NCBI GenBank assembly: GCA_934746015.1
Contig: CAKVEW010000030.1
Span: forward strand, 1-41,936
Origin: an uncultured Clostridium sp.
GTDB lineage: Bacteria > Bacillota > Clostridia > Clostridiales > Clostridiaceae
Reading direction: 5' to 3'
DNA length: 41,936 nucleotides
Shown: one piece after another, positions 36,712 through 41,936 of the stretch
How positions within the stretch are numbered: position 1 is the first letter of the stretch
Layout: each line of letters starts with the position of its first letter
Translations under genes and position numbers: made by a program
The notes under the pieces: model-generated
Database searches by the model: none
Seen by the model: only the letters and a program-made list of their open reading frames with translations
What the model was told of the DNA's origin: nothing

Positions 36712-37419
36712 CTAAGCTATATCTTTATTTTTATAAGTTTTCAAAGAAATAAACATTGATAGCAAAAATATAAAAACTATTATTAAAAATACTAATACAT
36801 TATATATACTAATTGCCCTACTTCCATAATCATGAGTAACTAAATTAAAGTATTTTGCAAAAAGAACACCTATTTTGTAAGATATATCCATTAAGAAGCC
36901 ACTTTTCATACTATAGCCTGGGATTAAATAATCATATTTAAATATAAAATTATATGATATGACACTGGTTATAATTGGTCCAATAACTCTAACAACCTTA
37001 TACCCAAACTTAAACGTTAAAGGTATAATTATAATAAAACTAATTATAATACTATAGAAGCCCACTATAGTATCCCGTAATACCATTAGCCTAGAAGTAA
37101 TAAAAATATTAATTCCAAAGAACAAATAAGCTAAGACATTTGATAAAACCAATACCACTGTTACTAGAATATACTTTGAATAAACTACATCTTCTCTTTT
37201 ATTTGGCATACATAATATATAGCTTTCACTATTATTTAAATTATCATAATAGAAGCTATTCATAACTATTATATAAGTAATCATTATAGGAATAATGGCT
37301 TGTAGTGGATATATCATTCCTTGTAATAAAATTAATGCAATTGCAAATATAAATATAGCATTTTTTATTGATTTTATCTTAAGTGCTACTAATAAATCTT
37401 TCTTAATTAATTGAAGCAT
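36712..37419 (-). CDS. ABC-2-type transporter permease, copy 2
   Basis: The 235-residue protein has about six membrane helices and resembles small ABC-2 permeases. It begins MLQLIKKDLLVALKIKSIK and contains VMNSFYYDNLNNSESYILCM and NKREDVVYSKYILV, nearly identical to the upstream permease; the rest has drifted more. GGGGGA precedes the ATG as in copy 1. It probably works with the single ATPase of the operon, either as a heterodimer with copy 1 or as an alternative half. Substrate unknown. Confidence 0.82.
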   Translation of the reverse strand: MLQLIKKDLLVALKIKSIKNAIFIFAIALILLQGMIYPLQAIIPIMITYIIVMNSFYYDNLNNSESYILCMPNKREDVVYSKYILVTVVLVLSNVLAYLFFGINIFITSRLMVLRDTIVGFYSIIISFIIIIPLTFKFGYKVVRVIGPIITSVISYNFIFKYDYLIPGYSMKSGFLMDISYKIGVLFAKYFNLVTHDYGSRAISIYNVLVFLIIVFIFLLSMFISLKTYKNKDIA

Positions 37420-37457
37420 TACTTGTCCCCCTCATAAAGTATATTTGATAATTCTAA

Positions 37458-38015
37458 TCATAAATTATATGGATCTACGGAATTATCCAATCTAGCAGTT
37501 CCACCTCTACTAAAAACACTACCCATTAAACTATTTTTATTTATTCTATATCTAAAAAAGGTAGCATTATAAGCAATATTGATTTTATTTGTATCAAAAT
37601 CTTCTTTATTAAAGCTTAATCCCTTCGATATTTCAAATGCATATTCTCTTTCCTCATTTGCATCAAAGTAAGGACTGAAATTATACTTATCTCCTTGTTT
37701 ATAATTTATTAATGCTTGTCTTTCGTCATTATCGTATCCTCTAAATTCTGGATTCCCATTAGATCCTCCAATGAAATTTAAAGTTAAATTACTAATATTA
37801 GCATAATAATCACTATTATTTTTTATACTTACCTTAATCTTATAGGTATCTTCACCTTCTTCAAAGCCAATATATTTTATTATGACATCACCTTTATCAA
37901 AATTAGTAGAATCAATATACAAAACCTTATCTCCTAAAATGAATTTAAATTCTAAGATAAAAAATAAACTAATAATAAAAATACTTGAAATTATATTTAT
38001 ATATTTTTTATTCAT
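37458..38015 (-). CDS. membrane-anchored accessory protein, copy 1
   Basis: The 185 residues comprise one N-terminal membrane helix (about 5-27, INIISSIFIISLFFILEFKF) and a beta-rich outer domain with YIGFEEGEDTYKIKVSIKNN. It is a paralogue of the 36125-36700 product. No Cys for lipid modification is seen after the helix, so it is anchored rather than a lipoprotein. It sits 11 bases behind the first permease; the function is unknown, possibly substrate capture or sensing for the transporter. Confidence 0.72.
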   Translation of the reverse strand: MNKKYINIISSIFIISLFFILEFKFILGDKVLYIDSTNFDKGDVIIKYIGFEEGEDTYKIKVSIKNNSDYYANISNLTLNFIGGSNGNPEFRGYDNDERQALINYKQGDKYNFSPYFDANEEREYAFEISKGLSFNKEDFDTNKINIAYNATFFRYRINKNSLMGSVFSRGGTARLDNSVDPYNL

Positions 38016-38026
38016 TTTATAGCCTC

Positions 38027-38734
38027 CTATCTTATATCTCTTTTTTTATATATTTTTAAAGCTATTGTCATTGACGCTATAAATAAAACTATTGTCATAA
38101 TAAATGTAAAGATAATATATATATTTGATGATATTAATATATAATCGTAATTATCAAACTCAAATATTTTATAAAGTAAAGCTCCTATTTTTCTAAAAAA
38201 ACTAAGTAAAATAGTCTCTTTTCCATTGTAAATATAATCACTAAGTGTATCATTTCTATAACTTATATATCCAACAATAATAGTTATAATTGGAGCTACT
38301 ATTCTTCCTACCTTGTATCCGTACTTAAATATAATAGGTATAATAATTGAAAAACTAAATAATATTGTTGCACTGCTTACAGTTACATCTTGCAAAACCA
38401 TGACTCTTATCGAATTCATTATATTTAATCCAAATAATATAAATATTAAAAAATTTGATAAAAATAATACTAAAAGTACTAATATATATTTTGAATAAAC
38501 TACGTCTTCTCTTTTATTTGGCATACTTAATATATAACTTTCACTATTATTTAAGCTATCATAATAAAAACTATTCATAACTACTATATAAGTAATAATT
38601 ATTGGTAAAATAGTTGGGAGTACTATAGCAAATATATTTGATAGAAATAGTGCTACTATCAATATAAAAATAACTGTTTTTATTGATTTTACCTTAAGTG
38701 CCACTAATAAATCTTTTTTAATTAATTGAAGCAT
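38027..38734 (-). CDS. ABC-2-type transporter permease, copy 1
   Basis: The 235-residue polytopic protein has about six hydrophobic helices, beginning MLQLIKKDLLVALKVKSIK and containing VMNSFYYDSLNNSESYILSM followed by NKREDVVYSKY. Its ATG overlaps the ABC ATPase stop by one base, so the two are translationally coupled and should form one transporter. It is the same length as copy 2. The family includes exporters used against lipids, peptides and antibiotics, but this cannot be chosen by eye. Confidence 0.85.
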   Translation of the reverse strand: MLQLIKKDLLVALKVKSIKTVIFILIVALFLSNIFAIVLPTILPIIITYIVVMNSFYYDSLNNSESYILSMPNKREDVVYSKYILVLLVLFLSNFLIFILFGLNIMNSIRVMVLQDVTVSSATILFSFSIIIPIIFKYGYKVGRIVAPIITIIVGYISYRNDTLSDYIYNGKETILLSFFRKIGALLYKIFEFDNYDYILISSNIYIIFTFIMTIVLFIASMTIALKIYKKRDIR

Positions 38735-39567
38735 TACTTCTCCCCCTTTATATAGTGATACATTATATCTTCTAAGGTTGGAGTACTTATATTTTCTAAA
38801 ACTAATTCTTTGTTATTTATAAATAATCCCTCTTCATAATACTTATTTTTCCTTATAGATATAAAATTTAACTTACTATTATTTAGCTCCTCACTAGAGC
38901 CTCTAAATAACCTAAATCTATCTCTTATCCATTCCATATCCTTTGTAAAAATCTGCTTACCTTTATTTATAAAGGTTATATAATCTGCTATTCCATCTAA
39001 GTCTGAAGTTATGTGAGTTGATATAATAACACTTTTACCTCCATCCTCAATTACTTCCTGTAATAACTTTAATATATCCTTCCTAACTAATGGATCTAGT
39101 CCTGCTGTTGGCTCATCTAAGACTATTAGCTTGGCATCATGTGATAAGGCCCCAGCAACCATTACCTTTATGGCTTCCCCCTTAGTTAAATTTCCAATAT
39201 AGCTTTTATTTTTTATTCCAAAGCCTTCAATATAAGAATCAAATAATTTTTCGTCAAACTTTGAATAAGAATTCCTTAGTATTCGTTTATAATCTTTAAT
39301 ATTTAGATGTTGATAAAAATTAAAATTATCAAATACAAATCCGATATTGTCTTTAACATAAATTTCATCTTTAAAAATATCCTTATTAAAAATCTTAATT
39401 TCACCTTCATCAGCCTTTAATAACCCAAGAATAAGTTTAATTAATGTTGTTTTCCCTGAACCATTTGGTCCAATTAAACCCATAATATATCCTTCCTTTA
39501 ATTCAAAAGATATATTTTCCAGTTTAAATTCCCCTCTACTTTTACTTAAATTCTCTACCTTAACCAT
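38734..39567 (-). CDS. ABC transporter ATP-binding protein
   Basis: The 277-residue nucleotide-binding subunit has Walker A GLIGPNGSGKTTL, Q-loop region near FVFDNFNFYQHL, signature variant LTKGEAIK (instead of LSGGQ), Walker B with the D-loop LIVLDEPTAGLDP, and the switch His in VIISTHITSD. A C-terminal extension (about 215-277) is typical of exporters of this type. The ATG of MVKVEN is used: AAGGAG lies 6 bases before it and the GntR stop is one base upstream. It is the only ATPase for two permease genes. Confidence 0.93.
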   Translation of the reverse strand: MVKVENLSKSRGEFKLENISFELKEGYIMGLIGPNGSGKTTLIKLILGLLKADEGEIKIFNKDIFKDEIYVKDNIGFVFDNFNFYQHLNIKDYKRILRNSYSKFDEKLFDSYIEGFGIKNKSYIGNLTKGEAIKVMVAGALSHDAKLIVLDEPTAGLDPLVRKDILKLLQEVIEDGGKSVIISTHITSDLDGIADYITFINKGKQIFTKDMEWIRDRFRLFRGSSEELNNSKLNFISIRKNKYYEEGLFINNKELVLENISTPTLEDIMYHYIKGEK

Positions 39568-39568
39568 A

Positions 39569-39943
39569 TTAATCTCCTTCATAAAGCAAATCTATCATAC
39601 TTTGGATATCACTTTTCTTTAATTTTATAGATCTAGATATAGCTAAAACCTCTTGAATTTTTCCCTCTATTTCCTTTAGCTTCTCTTCATAGACTAACTC
39701 TTTATTAAAAAAAGAAACATAACATCCCTTGCCTCCTACCGTCTCTATAAAACCTTGACTTTCTAATTCCTCATAAGCCCTTTTAGTTGTTATTACACTT
39801 ATATTTAAATCCTTAGCTAAGGATCTAATTGAAGGTAATTTTTCATTAGGAGATAATTCTCCATCTACAATGGCTTCCTTGATTGAATTGACTATTTGTT
39901 CATAAATAGGAAGCTTTGAAGAATTACTAATTAATATCTTCAC
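39569..39943 (-). CDS. short GntR-family (YtrA-type) transcriptional regulator
   Basis: The 124-residue repressor has the winged helix-turn-helix at about 10-75 (PIYEQIVNSIKEAIVDGELS, LPSIRSLAKDLNISVITTKRAYEELESQG) and a short C-terminal dimerisation part (about 85-124) too small for the usual ligand domain, as in YtrA. YtrA-type regulators control adjacent ABC operons, often in response to envelope-active antibiotics (Bacillus knowledge). Its own promoter carries a likely operator over the -10 element, so it is autoregulated. Confidence 0.93.
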   Translation of the reverse strand: MKILISNSSKLPIYEQIVNSIKEAIVDGELSPNEKLPSIRSLAKDLNISVITTKRAYEELESQGFIETVGGKGCYVSFFNKELVYEEKLKEIEGKIQEVLAISRSIKLKKSDIQSMIDLLYEGD

Positions 39944-39979
39944 TTTCTCACCTCACAGAACTGTATTTTCCGTAAATAC

Positions 39980-40000
39980 TGTATATGTATACTATATACA
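39980..40000 (-). promoter_or_regulatory. likely GntR operator
   Basis: TGTATA-N9-TATACA forms an inverted repeat that overlaps the -10 TATAGT of the operon promoter. The placement is ideal for repression by the encoded regulator. Confidence 0.65.
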
Positions 40001-40019
40001 CATTTAAAATAAATGTAAA
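39991..40019 (-). promoter_or_regulatory. promoter of the GntR-ABC operon
   Basis: The minus strand reads TTTACA, a 17-base spacer, TATAGT. It lies about 48-76 bases upstream of the regulator's start. Confidence 0.65.
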
Positions 40020-40044
40020 CATATTCCAAAATAAATATTTCGAC

Positions 40045-40121
40045 AAAAAAATAAGGAGATAAATATTATATTACTGTAACCAAGGGAGCTCTAAGTCACC
40101 GTAATATAATATTTATCTCCT
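40045..40121 (-). terminator. very large terminator with a perfect 21-bp stem, after the GNAT gene
   Basis: Arms 40054-40074 and 40101-40121 pair perfectly over 21 bp, and on the minus strand the 3' arm is followed by TTATTTTTTT. The 26-base loop includes GGTGACTTAGAGCTCCCTTG. The loop is related to that of the hairpin at 21675-21746, whereas the stem is not. The interval to the GNAT stop (40122-40185) holds no gene. Confidence 0.7.
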
Positions 40122-40185
40122 CCCATATTTTTCATTCCTTCATTAACAAACTCTTACCTCTTCACTTTTATCTATTATCTATTGT

Positions 40186-40668
40186 TTATTTCTTCTCCAT
40201 CCTTATGTTCTTCTCTACCATTCCCATTGCTTTATAAAACTCTAAAGCTATTTTATTAAAACTCCAAACCCCAAGTTCTAATGCATCTGCTCCTTTATTT
40301 TTCACTAGATTATAAACATACTCAAATAGAATTTTACCTAACCCATGCCTTCTAAAAGTTTCTTTAATACATATTTCATCTATATATGCATAATACCTAT
40401 CCTTTAACAAATCTATATTATTTAAATTTACATATCTGATAATTGTATAACCAACTACTTTTTCATCTATGGTAATAACTATGGCTTCTACATCATTATC
40501 CTTTAATATTTCATTAAAATAACTTTTACAAATTGGTTTTCTTTCTTCCTTATATATATCAGGTCTATTTTTCACATGATATAAATGCAATTCTTTAGAA
40601 ATATTACATATACTTTTGTAATCTTTTATTTTAGCAACTCTAATATCTACCCCAAAAAACCACCCCAT
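40186..40668 (-). CDS. GNAT-family N-acetyltransferase
   Basis: It should transfer an acetyl group from acetyl-CoA to an amine; the substrate is unknown. The GNAT fold is clear: an N-terminal strand (VDIRVAKIKDYKSI), VVGYTIIRY, the strand YAYIDEICIKETFRRHGLGK with the acetyl-CoA-binding R-x2-G-x-G/A-type loop, and LGVWSFNKIALEFYKAMGM. The start is uncertain: this ATG lacks a good ribosome binding site, and a TTG eight codons upstream or a later start are alternatives. It is divergent from the proline-rich gene and ends at the giant hairpin. Confidence 0.8.
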   Translation of the reverse strand: MGWFFGVDIRVAKIKDYKSICNISKELHLYHVKNRPDIYKEERKPICKSYFNEILKDNDVEAIVITIDEKVVGYTIIRYVNLNNIDLLKDRYYAYIDEICIKETFRRHGLGKILFEYVYNLVKNKGADALELGVWSFNKIALEFYKAMGMVEKNIRMEKK

Positions 40669-40731
40669 AACTTTAAAATGCAAACTATTCAATTAACAAC
40701 TAATATATGTAACATTCTTCAAATTTTCTCC

Positions 40732-40737
40732 TATAAT
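40732..40737 (+). promoter_or_regulatory. possible -10 element of the proline-rich gene
   Basis: TATAAT lies 33 bases before the ATG, and AGGAG precedes the start codon. No good -35 is visible, so an activator or alternative sigma factor may be used. Confidence 0.35.
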
Positions 40738-40769
40738 AAATTATAAAATACTATATTAGGAGTTTATTT

Positions 40770-41717
40770 ATGAATTTTAACGATGATGATTCAATTCTTT
40801 ATCAAGATGATTCTAGCTTAAGACCTCCTCCATTTTCAAACTTTCAACCCTTTAACCCTAATCCAATTCCTGGTTTTCCACCTGGATCAAATCAAGGTAG
40901 TAATTTAAATGTTGGTCCACCACCTAATTTCATTCCATCAAAGAATAGCGCAGGTGTTAAAAGTTTAAGTGGTACAAGTACTGGCCCTCAAGCTAAAGCT
41001 GTAAGCCCTGGCTCTATTAGTTTTTGCTTATTCAAATTTACTTATATTTGGGAAAGAGGCAAAAGGGAGTACTGGGCTTTCTTATTAAATGTAGACAGAA
41101 GAAGTGTGTCTGGGTTGCGCTGGCATAGGGGAACTTGGGTTTTCTTTGGATTAGACTTAAGAAGAATAGATTCATTTATATGCTATAGAAGTGACCCTAA
41201 GGAAAGTCAAAGTACAAGAAAAGAATCATTAATACAAACTAAGAAAGAATTTAAACTTGATGAAATTAAGCATACTTACACAAGAATATTATCTTCAGTG
41301 GAAATTCCTGAAGAAAGAGATGATTTTTTAATAAGTTACTTAGGAGAATTCGAAGGAAATGATTTAACTGTAAAAGTTCCATGCAAACAAAGAAGAACTA
41401 TAAGCTATAGAATAGTTTTAGAAGTTAAATATCCTGAAAGCTTTAATAAAAACTCAATAGAAGAAATAAATGAATTAGCACTTGAAGCCTCAAATGAAGC
41501 CCTTAAATATTTAGATGATTTTAGAGATAGCAAGAAATTCTTAACACCTCTGGAAGTATTTAATAATTCTACTAAAAATATAGGCAAAGCTGTAAAAGTA
41601 TTTTCTGAAGAATTTACTAATAAAATAAAAAAACTTAAACTTCCTAGAGATATTTCAAAAGAAATAGAATACTCCTTAACAGAAGAAAAAATAGAAGAAC
41701 CATGGAGAATGGTTTAA
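40770..41717 (+). CDS. proline-rich N-terminal protein of unknown function
   Basis: The 315 residues are not recognised. Residues 1-85 are low complexity, with Pro/Asn/Gly/Phe-rich stretches (PPPFSNFQPFNPNPIPGFPP), then a folded-looking region (about 86-145) rich in Trp, Arg and aromatic residues (FTYIWERGKREYWAFLL, HRGTWVFFGLD). The C terminus (about 160-315) is charged and helical. No signal peptide or membrane helix is seen. Such Pro-rich leaders occur on surface or spore-associated proteins, but there is no direct evidence. AGGAG precedes the ATG and the gene ends at the right-end terminator. Confidence 0.65.
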   Translation: MNFNDDDSILYQDDSSLRPPPFSNFQPFNPNPIPGFPPGSNQGSNLNVGPPPNFIPSKNSAGVKSLSGTSTGPQAKAVSPGSISFCLFKFTYIWERGKREYWAFLLNVDRRSVSGLRWHRGTWVFFGLDLRRIDSFICYRSDPKESQSTRKESLIQTKKEFKLDEIKHTYTRILSSVEIPEERDDFLISYLGEFEGNDLTVKVPCKQRRTISYRIVLEVKYPESFNKNSIEEINELALEASNEALKYLDDFRDSKKFLTPLEVFNNSTKNIGKAVKVFSEEFTNKIKKLKLPRDISKEIEYSLTEEKIEEPWRMV

Positions 41718-41719
41718 GG

Positions 41720-41748
41720 AATGAAGAATGTAAAATGTAGAATTAAGG
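41720..41748. repeat. dispersed-repeat segment matching the pgk-tpiA element
   Basis: Bases 41720-41748 match the reverse complement of 4247-4275 at 28 of 29 positions. As in the other copy, a hairpin (AAAACTC/GAGTTTT) follows immediately, though with a different stem. The remainder up to 41860 is A-rich, low complexity, with no gene seen. Confidence 0.7.
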
Positions 41749-41860
41749 TAAAAACTCTTACAGAGTTTTGGAAAATGAAAAAATGAAGATTCTCTTTTGC
41801 ATTCGCAAAATCAAAATGAAAGAATGAAAGAATTATTTCTACAATTATGCATTAGTAAGA

Positions 41861-41900
41861 GGGGCTGTCGCACTAAAAGTTAGTGCACAGCTCCTTTTTT
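41861..41900 (+). terminator. terminator of the proline-rich gene
   Basis: GGGGCTGTCGCACTAA/TTAGTGCACAGCTCC hairpin with a following TTTTTT, identical to the terminator at the left end but in the opposite orientation. It lies about 145 bases past the stop. Confidence 0.85.
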
Positions 41901-41936
41901 GATAAAATAAATAAACCCCAGACTTTAAAAGTCTAG
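41861..41936. repeat. 76-bp terminal repeat, right copy
   Basis: Exact reverse complement of bases 2-77. The unit combines the long terminator and a short outer palindrome (AGACTTT/AAAGTCT), and ends at the window edge. Confidence 0.95.

Noticed and set aside
2..41936. Composite transposon spanning the whole window
   Set aside because: The interior is housekeeping chromosome and no transposase adjoins the end repeats. Sequence ends at dispersed repeats are the simpler explanation.

Overview
This window is low-GC Gram-positive DNA, strongly AT-rich, with AGGAGG-type ribosome binding sites, many intrinsic terminators and several GTG/TTG starts. Gene content (cggR-gap-pgk-tpiA plus gpmI, clostridial rpoN, the spore-former set prkA-yhbH-spoVR, rubrerythrin, a membrane pyrophosphatase, a cysteine T-box) points to a spore-forming anaerobe of Clostridium sensu stricto. 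I cannot name the species. It reads as ordinary chromosome with a few local oddities. No rRNA, tRNA, CRISPR array or prophage was seen.

Layout. The two window ends are a perfect 76-bp inverted repeat (2-77 and 41861-41936) that carries a terminator, so the sequence probably stops at copies of a dispersed repeat. 111-1490: orphan membrane protein. 1613-7709 (minus): glycolytic block cggR-gap-pgk-tpiA, with gpmI behind its own promoter and a terminator; a two-copy CggR-type operator lies upstream of cggR. 7915-9297: rpoN. 9509-10822: trmL-degV behind a palindrome-bearing promoter and a 5'-UTR terminator. 11018-17010: HAD phosphatase, then an envelope group (VanW/G5 protein, GH25 lysozyme, two-component pair). 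17313-18332: IS1595-like transposase homologue that seems to have lost its catalytic residues. 18460-21585: membrane pyrophosphatase and D-Ala-D-Ala ligase.

21785-26171: a cysteine-specific T-box leader heading cysK-cysE-queG-plsC-nth. 26181-27661: a PRC/MgtE_N/CBS protein whose leader holds a 26-codon upstream ORF and competing hairpins, one of which can mask the ribosome binding site. 27703-29352: divergent lipid genes (diacylglycerol kinase-like and pssA). 29445-35637: prkA-yhbH-spoVR followed by rubrerythrin and two unrecognised small genes. 35922-36053: an isolated 43-codon ORF. 36125-39943: a GntR-ABC operon in which a permease plus anchored-protein gene pair is tandemly duplicated. 40186-41717: a GNAT acetyltransferase and a divergent proline-rich protein of unknown function.

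The best candidates for undescribed biology are the MgtE_N/CBS leader with its upstream ORF, the catalytically degenerate transposase homologue, two giant terminators that share an apical-loop sequence but not a stem, and the duplicated ABC permease/anchor modules.
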